Source: Sneathiella litorea
GTDB taxonomy: Bacteria; Pseudomonadota; Alphaproteobacteria; Sneathiellales; Sneathiellaceae
NCBI RefSeq assembly: GCF_009882915.1
Contig: NZ_WTUW01000002.1
Location: forward strand, 1,179,874-1,243,873
DNA: 64,000 nucleotides
Direction of reading: 5' to 3'
Below, one piece after another: positions 8,001 to 16,218 of this stretch (positions within the stretch are counted from its first letter, which is position 1; every line of letters starts with the position of its first letter). The notes under the pieces are model-generated. The model worked only from the letters and a program-made list of their open reading frames with translations, was not told the origin of the DNA and made no database searches. The position numbers and the translations under genes were made by a program.

Positions 8001-9548
8001 ATGTATCCAGGGAAATTTGCTACTGAAAACCCCGATCGACCCGCATATATCATGGCCTCATCCGGAGAAACTGTTACCTACAGGGAGTATGAGGCAAGAA
8101 CTAACAAGTTGGCCCATTTTCTACAACAAAATGGCCTCACCCAAGGCGATCACTATGCGATTTTCATGGAAAATAACGCCTGGTATTTTGAAAGCTGCGG
8201 ATCAGGTGAACGTTCCGGTCTTTATTACACTTGCATCAATTCCTATCTGACGGCTGAAGAACTTGCCTATATTATCAACAACAGCGAAGCTAAAATTCTC
8301 ATCACGTCAGAAGCAAAAAGGGCGATTGCGCGTGAAGCCTTAAAATCTTGCCCAAATGTGATTATGGGAATTGTTGTCAACGGCGAAACTGACGGTCAGT
8401 TTGTAAATCTTCAGGAGGCAACTGCCGAGTACCCATCGGCACCTCTGGAGAACGAACGGCTTGGCCTTTCGATGCTGTATTCATCCGGAACCACAGGGCA
8501 ACCGAAAGGCATTCTCCGCCCGATGCCTGACAATCACCCTCTTGAGCAAATTCCCCTTTATAATTTCCTCCAGGGTCTTTGGCAGTATCGCGAAAACATG
8601 GTGTATTTATCGCCAGCGCCTCTCTATCATTCTGCGCCGCAGGCCGCGTGCAATTTCGCCATCCGGTTTGGCGGCACCGTCATTATCATGGAAAAATTCG
8701 ACCCGGAACAGTATCTTGAATTAATCAGCAAATATAAAGTCACCCACAGCCAACTGGTCCCCACAATGTTCTCTCGCATGCTTAAGCTTCCGGCGGAGGT
8801 TCGAGAGCGTGCTGACCTTTCTTCTTTGGAAATAGCAATCCACGCTGCGGCCCCCTGCCCGACTCAGGTGAAGCAGCAAATGATTGAGTGGTGGGGCCCA
8901 ATAATTCACGAGTACTATGGAGCAACAGAGGGGCTTGGATTTACGGCCTGTAACAGTGAAGAATGGCTTTCGCATCCGGGTTCGGTTGGAAAAGTGCTCC
9001 TCGGGGAGCTTCATATTCTGGATGACGAGATGAATCCCTGCCCTGTAGAGACTCCCGGAACGGTCTGGTTCAAGACTGCGACACAGTTTGAATATTTCAA
9101 TGATCCGGCACGAACCAAAGATGCCTTATCTCCAGATGGCACGATGAGCACTGTTGGCGACATGGGTTACATTGATAAAGATGGCTTTCTCTATCTTACG
9201 GATCGGGCGAGCTTTATGATCGTCTCAGGTGGCGTAAATATTTATCCGCAGGAATGCGAAAATTTACTGATCACCCATCCGAAGGTCGCGGATGCCGCGG
9301 TTTTCGGCGTTCCTAATGAAGATTTTGGTGAAGAAGTTAAGGCTGTAATCCAGCCTATGCCTGACGTAGTACCGGACGATGGCCTTTCACGTGAACTGGA
9401 TCTCTTCTGTCGTGAACATCTCTCACCCCAAAAATGCCCGCGGACCTTTGATTTTGAAGATCAGCTTCCGCGGCTTCCCACTGGAAAGCTCTACAAGCGA
9501 TTGCTGAGAGATCGCTATTGGGGGGACAAGAAGAGCCGAATTGTTTAG
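8001..9548 (+). CDS. AMP-dependent acyl-CoA synthetase (FadD-like)
   Basis: This 515-residue member of the ANL superfamily activates a carboxylic acid as acyl-AMP and then acyl-CoA. The P-loop-like motif YSSGTTGQPKGI is near residues 158-169, followed by the A5 motif YYGATEG near 306, A7/A8 (GDMGYIDKDGFLYLTDR) near 390, and the A10 lysine in LPTGKLYKR close to the C-terminus. It is a full-length enzyme. GGGAGA upstream of the ATG is a good ribosome site. It stands alone between hspQ and the DegT-like gene, so chain length and pathway are not indicated. Confidence 0.9.
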   Translation: MYPGKFATENPDRPAYIMASSGETVTYREYEARTNKLAHFLQQNGLTQGDHYAIFMENNAWYFESCGSGERSGLYYTCINSYLTAEELAYIINNSEAKILITSEAKRAIAREALKSCPNVIMGIVVNGETDGQFVNLQEATAEYPSAPLENERLGLSMLYSSGTTGQPKGILRPMPDNHPLEQIPLYNFLQGLWQYRENMVYLSPAPLYHSAPQAACNFAIRFGGTVIIMEKFDPEQYLELISKYKVTHSQLVPTMFSRMLKLPAEVRERADLSSLEIAIHAAAPCPTQVKQQMIEWWGPIIHEYYGATEGLGFTACNSEEWLSHPGSVGKVLLGELHILDDEMNPCPVETPGTVWFKTATQFEYFNDPARTKDALSPDGTMSTVGDMGYIDKDGFLYLTDRASFMIVSGGVNIYPQECENLLITHPKVADAAVFGVPNEDFGEEVKAVIQPMPDVVPDDGLSRELDLFCREHLSPQKCPRTFDFEDQLPRLPTGKLYKRLLRDRYWGDKKSRIV

Positions 9549-9634
9549 ATCGATAGTTTCTAATATATAAGCTACCGAGAAATTTGGACGTTCAGAGCTT
9601 GCCGATAAGGTAATCTCCACTATTATGGCCTGTT

Positions 9635-9976
9635 ATGAGCAATGATCCACATGTAAGAGCAGCCAAGTTTGCTATCGGACAAATCGTGAAACACCGCGTT
9701 TATCCATTTCGCGGCGTCATTTATGATGTCGACCCGACATTTAACAATAGTGAAGAATGGTGGCAGTCGATTCCCGAAGAGGTTCGGCCAAAGAAAGACC
9801 AGCCTTTCTATCATTTGTTTGCTGAAAATGCCGAGACAACTTATGAGGCCTATGTATCGGAGCAAAATCTCCTGATTGATGACAGCGGGAAACCTGTATC
9901 ACATCCTGCAGTGAAAGATTTCTTCTCTGAGCTTCGTGACGGACGCTATCTTTTCAGCAACCGTTTGCAATCCTAG
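9635..9976 (+). CDS. hspQ: Heat shock protein HspQ (YccV-like)
   Basis: This 113-residue protein has the complete YccV/HspQ domain. The N-terminal segment FAIGQIVKHRVYPFRGVIYDVDP is followed by WWQSIPEE, QPFYHLFAEN, and YEAYVSEQNL, the family's hallmark blocks. HspQ is a small heat-induced protein. In enterobacteria it is a Lon specificity factor and was first noted as binding hemimethylated DNA. The gene sits alone between the acyl-CoA synthetase and the alcohol dehydrogenase. No heat-shock promoter was assigned. Confidence 0.93.
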   Translation: MSNDPHVRAAKFAIGQIVKHRVYPFRGVIYDVDPTFNNSEEWWQSIPEEVRPKKDQPFYHLFAENAETTYEAYVSEQNLLIDDSGKPVSHPAVKDFFSELRDGRYLFSNRLQS

Positions 9977-10082
9977 TACTCGGAATAGATCCTTACATCC
10001 AAACATAGAAAATCTGGTTGTCGCACGCGAAAAGAGCTAGCATAATTTCTCCAACTAAAAATAATCAATGGGGAGGAAAAAT

Positions 10083-11141
10083 ATGCATTGCCAACAAATC
10101 ATAGAGTTTGGCGCGCCGCTGCAAGCACGGGACTATCCAACGCCCGAGCCCAAAGGAACCGAAGTTCTGCTGAAGGTCTCGGCCTGTGGTGTTTGCCATA
10201 GTGATCTTCACATATGGGAGGGTTTCTTCGATCTGGGCGAGGGTCAGAAGATGGACCTTTTACAACGCATGAAACTCCCTTTCACGCTCGGTCATGAGGT
10301 CGTCGGAGTGGTCGCCGCGCTTGGCCCTGAAGCTGAAGGCGTCAACATTGGTGATAAACGGATTGTCTTCCCCTGGATAGGATGTGGTAAATGCAATGTC
10401 TGCCTGGCTGGGGATGAACTTCTTTGTATGGCGCCGCAAACTGTCGGCACACGTTATAACGGTGGCTATGCAGACGAAGTTATCGCTCCCCATCCGAAAT
10501 ACCTGATCCCCTATGACGGTATCCCGACCGAGCTGGCCTGTACTTATGCCTGTTCGGGCCTGACAGCCTATAGCGCACTCAAAAAGCTTTCTCATCTGCG
10601 CGAAGATGATCATCTCGTCATTATTGGGGCCGGGGGTGTTGGCTTGTCGGCGGTTCATTTTGCGTCAAGCGTGGTCAAGGCGAAAATTATTGTTGCTGAC
10701 ATTGACGACACAAAGCGCTCTATCGCCCGTCAGTCAGGAGCCCATGAAACCATCGATAACAGCGACCCTGAAGCAGCCCTCACGAAGCTCCAGGAAATTA
10801 CAAATGGGGGCGCAGCCGGTGCCATTGATTTTGTCGGCGCCCCGGCGACCGCCCAGTTTGGTTTCAATAGTTTAAGAAAAGGCGGCCATATGGTGACCGT
10901 AGGTCTGTTCGGAGATTCCATGCCTCTCTCCATTGCCATGCTGCCACTAATGATGCGTACGATTCAGGGCTCCTACGTCGGCTCACTGGAAGAAATGCAC
11001 GAGATGATGACGCTGGTCAAAGCCGGAAAAATCGCACCTATCCCCTATGAAGTCCGCCCGCTCGACGAGGCCAACAGCGCGCTGACAGATCTACATGCGG
11101 GAAAGATTAAGGGCCGGGTCGTACTCAGCCCCAATAAGTAA
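10083..11141 (+). CDS. Zinc-dependent alcohol dehydrogenase (MDR family)
   Basis: This NAD(P)-dependent alcohol dehydrogenase has about 352 residues. Catalytic zinc ligands are in CGVCHSDLH and GHEVVG, and the four structural-zinc cysteines are in CGKCNVCLAGDELLC. The nucleotide motif GAGGVG lies in the Rossmann half. The start is ATG 10083, because GGGGAGGA at 10070-10077 is ideally placed before it. The in-frame ATG at 10068 would put that ribosome site inside the gene. The gene stands alone, so it could act on aromatic, short-chain or formaldehyde-derived alcohols, and no neighbour decides this. Confidence 0.9.
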   Translation: MHCQQIIEFGAPLQARDYPTPEPKGTEVLLKVSACGVCHSDLHIWEGFFDLGEGQKMDLLQRMKLPFTLGHEVVGVVAALGPEAEGVNIGDKRIVFPWIGCGKCNVCLAGDELLCMAPQTVGTRYNGGYADEVIAPHPKYLIPYDGIPTELACTYACSGLTAYSALKKLSHLREDDHLVIIGAGGVGLSAVHFASSVVKAKIIVADIDDTKRSIARQSGAHETIDNSDPEAALTKLQEITNGGAAGAIDFVGAPATAQFGFNSLRKGGHMVTVGLFGDSMPLSIAMLPLMMRTIQGSYVGSLEEMHEMMTLVKAGKIAPIPYEVRPLDEANSALTDLHAGKIKGRVVLSPNK

Positions 11142-11159
11142 GTACCGAAATCATGCCAC

Positions 11160-11196
11160 AAAAAAAGGGCAGAGGATATTCCATCCCCTGCCCTTC
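11160..11196 (-). terminator. Intrinsic terminator of the liv operon (possibly bidirectional)
   Basis: The stem AAGGGCAGAGGA pairs with TCCCCTGCCCTT around a short loop, with one mismatch. The minus-strand side continues into a run of T, shown as A on the plus strand at 11160-11166. It lies 20 bases beyond the livK-type stop. On the plus strand the hairpin is followed by CTTCTTC, so it may also stop adh transcripts. Confidence 0.8.
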
Positions 11197-11217
11197 TTCA
11201 TAAAATCAACTATCTGA

Positions 11218-12435
11218 TTAGTTTACAGAGACAACCTTGCCCAGCGGATTAAACTTCTCGCCGTTGAATTCAACTGGCATCATTGCTTCAATCGGGAAGA
11301 AGTCATTCGGACCCGTTTGAATTTTAATACCCGGCAACATCATGTCTAGTTCCAGATCCAGGTTAGCAGCTTCCTTCATAACATTCTCACGTGTCAGATT
11401 GTCACCAGCCTGCTTCAACACCTGTTCCATCGTCTGTCCAACCAGATACCCATATGCAGTAAAGGCACTGGTTTTGTCTCCATCCGGATAGTAAGTGTCC
11501 ATAAATGCTGACCATTTTTTATATGGCTCTGTATCGAAGTTAGCCGGATCAGTGATGTCCATATAATACATCAGAGAAATGATACCTTTCGAATTTTCCA
11601 GACCGGCAGGCTTGTAAACGGCGCCTACGGAGTTAGAAACCGAATTATTCAGGAAAACAGCATCCCAGTTCAATTCGCGGAACTTCTTAACCGCTTGGGC
11701 TGCGAACTTTGGTGTGGAGACATTGAAAAAGACATTTGCACCACTGTCTTTCAGCTTGATCATCTGAGAGTTGATCGTCGGGTCTGTTACCTCAAAGCTT
11801 TCCTCGGCGACAATTATGGAATCGGCCTTGTCACCCAAATACTCTTTCAGCCCGTGAACATAGTCTTTACCATAGTCGTCGTTCTGAAACAGAATGGCGA
11901 CTTTTGGGTCCTGCACATTCTCCATGATATAGGCCCCGAACAGTTTACCTTCCGTCTGGTAGCTCGGCTGCCAGCCCATTGTCCAAGGGAAGTTCTCAGG
12001 ATCGCCCCATTTTGTTGCGCCCGTTGCAACGAACAGCTGCGGAACCTTTTTCTTGTTCATGTAGTTATGAATAGCTGAGTTCGTTGGCGTTCCCAGGCTT
12101 TCCAAGATGAGCAATACTTCATCCTGCTCAACAAGTTTGCGAACCTGTTCTTTCGTTTTAGGCGGGCTATAGCCATCGTCCAGCGAAATAAACTCTATCT
12201 TGCGACCGTTTACACCACCATTTTCCTTATTGATCTTGTCGAAATAGGCGGCAGTAGCTTTACCAATCTGACCATAGGCAGCGGCAGGGCCACTGTAAGG
12301 CATCGTGTTTCCGAGCTTAATAGAATCATCGGTCACACCAGGCCCATACATTTTGTCGGCAAGCGCCGAACTCGCAGCCATTCCCATTGCGGCAACGGCA
12401 GCGAAGGTAATCGCTAATTTTCTCCCGGTATTCAT
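11218..12435 (-). CDS. Branched-chain amino acid-type ABC transporter substrate-binding protein
   Basis: This 405-residue periplasmic binding protein of type I (LivK/Leu-binding) has a signal peptide ending near ALADK at residue 27. The mature start is GVTDDSIKLGNTMPYSGPAA, and later ENGGVNGRKIEFISLDDGYSP and FQNDDYGKDY are the ligand-domain landmarks of the family. It is the last gene of a five-gene operon (ATPase, ATPase, permease, permease, binding protein), separated from livM by 68 bases and followed by a terminator. Members bind amino acids, urea, amides or aromatic acids, so the ligand is not determined. Confidence 0.9.
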   Translation of the reverse strand: MNTGRKLAITFAAVAAMGMAASSALADKMYGPGVTDDSIKLGNTMPYSGPAAAYGQIGKATAAYFDKINKENGGVNGRKIEFISLDDGYSPPKTKEQVRKLVEQDEVLLILESLGTPTNSAIHNYMNKKKVPQLFVATGATKWGDPENFPWTMGWQPSYQTEGKLFGAYIMENVQDPKVAILFQNDDYGKDYVHGLKEYLGDKADSIIVAEESFEVTDPTINSQMIKLKDSGANVFFNVSTPKFAAQAVKKFRELNWDAVFLNNSVSNSVGAVYKPAGLENSKGIISLMYYMDITDPANFDTEPYKKWSAFMDTYYPDGDKTSAFTAYGYLVGQTMEQVLKQAGDNLTRENVMKEAANLDLELDMMLPGIKIQTGPNDFFPIEAMMPVEFNGEKFNPLGKVVSVN

Positions 12436-12503
12436 TAGTACCTCCTGTTATTTTTCACCATATCTTATTGATAAAGATATTCTTCTCGCTCACGACTAAG
12501 AGT

Positions 12504-13511
12504 TCACATTATCTTTTTTATTCGAGCCCTTAGAAGATTTACCAACCCCGCAAAACCTGAGGGCATAACATAAATAACTAATATTAGAATAACGCCGAAA
12601 ATGGCATAAGAAAGTCCCGTAGAAATTTCTTCTGCAAAATTTGGTATTAACAAAATAAACATGCCACCAAAAACCGCTCCCCAAATCGATGTGGTTCCAC
12701 CGACAACCATTCCAATGAATAGTAGAATAGATAATTGGAAAGTAAAGCTATCTGGTGCGACAAACTCAATGATAATTGCTGCCATAGCGCCGGCGATACC
12801 GGTGTAAAATGCGCTTACGCCGAATGTAAGCGATTTATAGAGAGAGGCATTCACGCCCATGGACCTTGCGGCAATAGGATTATCGCGGATCGCCATCATG
12901 GCGCGCCCTGTTCGGCTGTTAATCAGATTCCAGGCAACCCAGAACATTAAAAGCATCACGACAAATACGATCAGATACCACCACTGGTCCATGGTCAGAC
13001 CAAAATTATCGACCAGAAAAGCCGGCACATCGGGACGGAAAACATCCAACCCCTGAACCCCGCCCGTCAAACCTTCAAGATGGGACGACTTCAGGATCTG
13101 GGGAACCGCCACCCCCAGCGCAAAAGTCGCCAGCGCCAGGTAAAGCCCTTCCAATCGCAATGCCGGCAACCCAAAAAGAAATCCGGCGAAGAAGCAAACT
13201 ACGCCGCCTATTGGTATGGTCACATATACCGGCCAGTCCAGATGATACACAAGAATGGCCGCCGTATAGGCGCCAATAGCATAGAAAGCGCTATGCCCTA
13301 GGGAAAATTGGCCGTTAAATCCCGTTAAGAGATTTAGACCCAGAATAGCGATAGCATAGATCATGATCAATGTGCCCTGAAAGGTTGCGTAACCTCCCAG
13401 GACAAAGGGAATTATTGCGCCGATCACAATTACCGGGATCACCAATTTGACGGGAATTTTTTCGCCAACTGTCAGCCTGGAATCCAAACGCGTTTCAACA
13501 TCGGTTGCCAT
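12504..13511 (-). CDS. livM: Branched-chain amino acid-type ABC transporter permease LivM
   Basis: This 335-residue membrane protein of the LivM subfamily has a short charged N-terminus followed by about nine to ten hydrophobic segments. The segment LNLLTGFNGQFSLGHSAFYAIGAYTAA is the family hallmark, and the cytoplasmic loop SRTGRAMMAIRDNPIAARSMG contacts the ATPase. It lies four bases downstream of livH in the same operon. The gene symbol denotes the family position, not a proven substrate. Confidence 0.9.
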   Translation of the reverse strand: MATDVETRLDSRLTVGEKIPVKLVIPVIVIGAIIPFVLGGYATFQGTLIMIYAIAILGLNLLTGFNGQFSLGHSAFYAIGAYTAAILVYHLDWPVYVTIPIGGVVCFFAGFLFGLPALRLEGLYLALATFALGVAVPQILKSSHLEGLTGGVQGLDVFRPDVPAFLVDNFGLTMDQWWYLIVFVVMLLMFWVAWNLINSRTGRAMMAIRDNPIAARSMGVNASLYKSLTFGVSAFYTGIAGAMAAIIIEFVAPDSFTFQLSILLFIGMVVGGTTSIWGAVFGGMFILLIPNFAEEISTGLSYAIFGVILILVIYVMPSGFAGLVNLLRARIKKIM

Positions 13512-13515
13512 ATTA

Positions 13516-14388
13516 TTATACCCTGGTCACAATTGTCTTTCCGAACAGCCCGTTCGGCTTGAATAATAAAACAGTCACGATAAGTACAAGCGCGACCGTC
13601 AGTTTCAGCTCACTTCCAATTGCCGGGATATAAGTACCGACCAAATTCTCAATAATACCAACCAGAAACCCTCCCGCCACGGCACCGCCAGGACTTGTAA
13701 TCCCTCCGACAATTGCCGCTGCAAAACCATAAAGAAGAATACCCAGCATCATATTTGGATCGAGGAAGACAATCGGAGCAATCATCATGCCGGCAACAGC
13801 ACCGATAGCCGCAGCTAAACCCCAGCCAAGCGCGAGCATCCAACCGACCCGAATGCCAACCAGCTCCGCAGAATCCGGATTGGCTGCCGCCGCCTGCATT
13901 GCCATGCCAACTCGCGTAAAGCGAAAGAAACAGAATATACCCAACAGTAAAATCAGGGTTACAAAGAACATCCCGACCTCATGCAAGCCAATCAGTCCAC
14001 CGAATGACCCGCTGGGAAAAGGAGAGGGAAATGTTTTGATATTATGGTCCCAGATAGCACCTGCGGAACTGTTAAATATTGCAATAAGGCCAATAAATAC
14101 AACCACATGACTGAGAACAGGTGCATTATGCAGAGGCTTGAATATTATTCGCTCAATCGCCAGGCCGCCCACAAAGGACACGACGATCGTCGCAAAAAAA
14201 GCAAGCCAATAAGGCACACCACCGGCGATCATCGCCCAACAGATATAGGTACTGAACATGGCCATTTCGCCCTGCGCGAAATTAAAATGATCAATAGCCT
14301 GATAAATCATGACAACCGCGAGTGCCAGGCAAGCATAAATAGCGCCATTCGCAATCCCGGTCAGAATTTGCTGTAAAAAGAGATCCAT
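13516..14388 (-). CDS. livH: Branched-chain amino acid-type ABC transporter permease LivH
   Basis: This 290-residue permease of the LivH subfamily carries the N-terminal block ILTGIANGAIYACLALAVVM and the FNFAQGEMAMF motif. The later VGIRVGWMLALGWGLAAAIG includes the EAA-like coupling region, and the ending FKPNGLFGK is typical. It has about eight hydrophobic segments. It starts 9 bases after livF and forms the translocation pore with LivM. Confidence 0.9.
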   Translation of the reverse strand: MDLFLQQILTGIANGAIYACLALAVVMIYQAIDHFNFAQGEMAMFSTYICWAMIAGGVPYWLAFFATIVVSFVGGLAIERIIFKPLHNAPVLSHVVVFIGLIAIFNSSAGAIWDHNIKTFPSPFPSGSFGGLIGLHEVGMFFVTLILLLGIFCFFRFTRVGMAMQAAAANPDSAELVGIRVGWMLALGWGLAAAIGAVAGMMIAPIVFLDPNMMLGILLYGFAAAIVGGITSPGGAVAGGFLVGIIENLVGTYIPAIGSELKLTVALVLIVTVLLFKPNGLFGKTIVTRV

Positions 14389-14397
14389 GGGAGCTTC

Positions 14398-15111
14398 CTA
14401 ATACCCTAAGTAGGACCGGCGAACGGTCTCATTTTCAAGAATTGATTCCGACGTCCCGGAGATAACGATATTCCCCGTTTCCAATAAATAGGCGTGATCC
14501 GCGAGATCAAGCGCGAGTGACGCATTCTGCTCAACTAGCAACATGCTCACCCCTTCTTGGACGTTAATTTTCTTCAGAATCTCAAAGAGCTCCTGCACAA
14601 TCAACGGCGCCAACCCGAAAGAAGGCTCGTCCAACAACAAAAGTTTTGGTTGGAGCATCAACGCCCGACCAACAGCCAGCATTTGCGCTTCACCGCCACT
14701 TAATGTGCCAGCCTGTTGGTTTCGCCGCTGTTTGAGGATAGGGAAATAGTTGTAAACCCGCTCCATATCCTCCGCAATGCCTGCCTTATCACTCCGGCTA
14801 TACGAGCCCAGCCGCAAATTATCCTCTGCCGACATTCTCACGAATGTGCCGCGCCCTTCAGGCACATGGGCGATACCTTTACGCGTAATGTCTGACGTTT
14901 GTAGATTAGTTAGTTCGGCACCATCTAGCGCAATACTCCCTTTGCGCGTCACCATCCCACTGATCGCACGCAAAGTTGTCGTTTTACCAGCGCCATTTGC
15001 GCCAAGTATTGTCGTAACGCCGCCCTTATCCAGGCTAAAATCCAGTCCATGCAGAACTTTCGTCGGGCCATATGACGCCTCAAGCCCTTTTACCTCAAGC
15101 AGATGACTCAT
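14398..15111 (-). CDS. livF: Branched-chain amino acid-type ABC transporter ATPase LivF
   Basis: This 237-residue ATPase has Walker A GANGAGKTT at about residues 37-45, the signature LSGGEAQMLAVGRAL, Walker B LLLLDEPSFGLAP and the H-loop region reading LLVEQNA. The glutamine in place of the usual histidine in VEQN is standard in LivF. It overlaps livG by 4 bases (ATGA), indicating coupled translation of the two ATPases. Confidence 0.92.
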   Translation of the reverse strand: MSHLLEVKGLEASYGPTKVLHGLDFSLDKGGVTTILGANGAGKTTTLRAISGMVTRKGSIALDGAELTNLQTSDITRKGIAHVPEGRGTFVRMSAEDNLRLGSYSRSDKAGIAEDMERVYNYFPILKQRRNQQAGTLSGGEAQMLAVGRALMLQPKLLLLDEPSFGLAPLIVQELFEILKKINVQEGVSMLLVEQNASLALDLADHAYLLETGNIVISGTSESILENETVRRSYLGY

Positions 15112-15923
15112 TTCTTGCCCGTCCCCAGATACGCTTCAATAACATCAGGATGTTGCTGGATTTCCGCTGGCGCCCCCTCCGCGAGCTTGCGACCGAAGTT
15201 AAGTGCAACAACTTTCTCAGAAACTTCCATAACCACGCCCATATGGTGCTCCACCAAAAGAACCGTCGTACCAAATTCGTCCCGAATACGGCGGATTGTA
15301 TCTACAAGGAGTGATAATTCATTGTGATTAAGGCCGCCCGCAGGCTCGTCCATAAGAAGGAGCTTCGGGTGACTTAATAAGGCACGAGCAATTTCCAGGC
15401 GTTTCTGGATACCAAAAGACAATCCTCCGATACGCTGAAGGGCCGTGTCCTCTAGTTTCATGAAACGCAGCATTTCAAGGGCCCGGTGACGCAATTCCCT
15501 TTCTTCTCGTTTTGTCCAGGGTAAGCGCAGGGCATTACTGAAATAATCCGATTTCCCGGTCGAATGACCGCCTATCATAATGTTATCAAGAACACTCAGG
15601 TTGGAAAACAGGGCAAGGTTTTGAAATGTCCGCCCAATGCCAATTTCGCTCATCCGGTGTACAGGGCTTTTAAGGATGGATTGACCGCGAAATAGAATAT
15701 CGCCCCAATTCACGTCGTAAAGTCGGCTGATACAGTTAAAAAGTGTTGTCTTTCCGGCACCATTGGGCCCGATCAAGCCGACAATCTGTCCCGCAGGAAT
15801 ATTAAACGAAACACCGTCCAAAGCGACGATCCCGCCGAAATGAACACTGACATCCTGAACACTTAGCAAAGTATCCGTCGCTAAAACGTCCGCAGACGCT
15901 GCATTATCTGTATTTTTGTTCAC
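15108..15923 (-). CDS. livG: Branched-chain amino acid-type ABC transporter ATPase LivG
   Basis: This 271-residue ATPase is the first gene of the operon. After about 20 non-conserved residues it shows SVHFGGIVALDGVSF, Walker A GPNGAGKTT, the LivG-specific GIGRTFQNLALF, the signature LSFGIQKRLEIARAL and Walker B LLLMDEPAGGLN, then VEHHMGVVM. The signature reads LSFG rather than LSGG, common in LivG proteins. The 295-base gap to the MCP gene should hold the operon promoter, which I cannot place. Confidence 0.92.
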   Translation of the reverse strand: MNKNTDNAASADVLATDTLLSVQDVSVHFGGIVALDGVSFNIPAGQIVGLIGPNGAGKTTLFNCISRLYDVNWGDILFRGQSILKSPVHRMSEIGIGRTFQNLALFSNLSVLDNIMIGGHSTGKSDYFSNALRLPWTKREERELRHRALEMLRFMKLEDTALQRIGGLSFGIQKRLEIARALLSHPKLLLMDEPAGGLNHNELSLLVDTIRRIRDEFGTTVLLVEHHMGVVMEVSEKVVALNFGRKLAEGAPAEIQQHPDVIEAYLGTGKK

Positions 15924-16160
15924 TCATAGCTAATGGTTGCACAAGCTCCCGGATGCATTTTCAATTTCATTATGAACACGCTTCCAGACGCCTAAGCGTC
16001 CACCTCCCAGTTAAAACGTTATTCTTCTTTTTTGTGAATTAACTGTGACTCATAGAAAGCATTTTGGCCAGTAAAAAAAATTTGTTTAGTCGCGCAGAAC
16101 CAGAAAGGACGAGAGTAAACATTTTTCCTTCTAATTCAGGTTGTGCATCCCAACAAACAA

Positions 16161-16203
16161 AAGGCAGTATTTTCAAGACATTTATCCTGCCAATACTGCC
16201 CTT
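16161..16203 (-). terminator. Intrinsic terminator of the chemoreceptor gene
   Basis: The arms AAGGCAGTATT and AATACTGCCCTT pair with one bulge around a loop of about 20 bases, beginning 16 bases past the chemoreceptor stop. On the minus strand the hairpin is followed by TTTTGTTTG. The remainder of the 15924-16218 gap holds no recognisable gene. Confidence 0.7.
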
Positions 16204-16218
16204 GTTGAGTTTATAGGT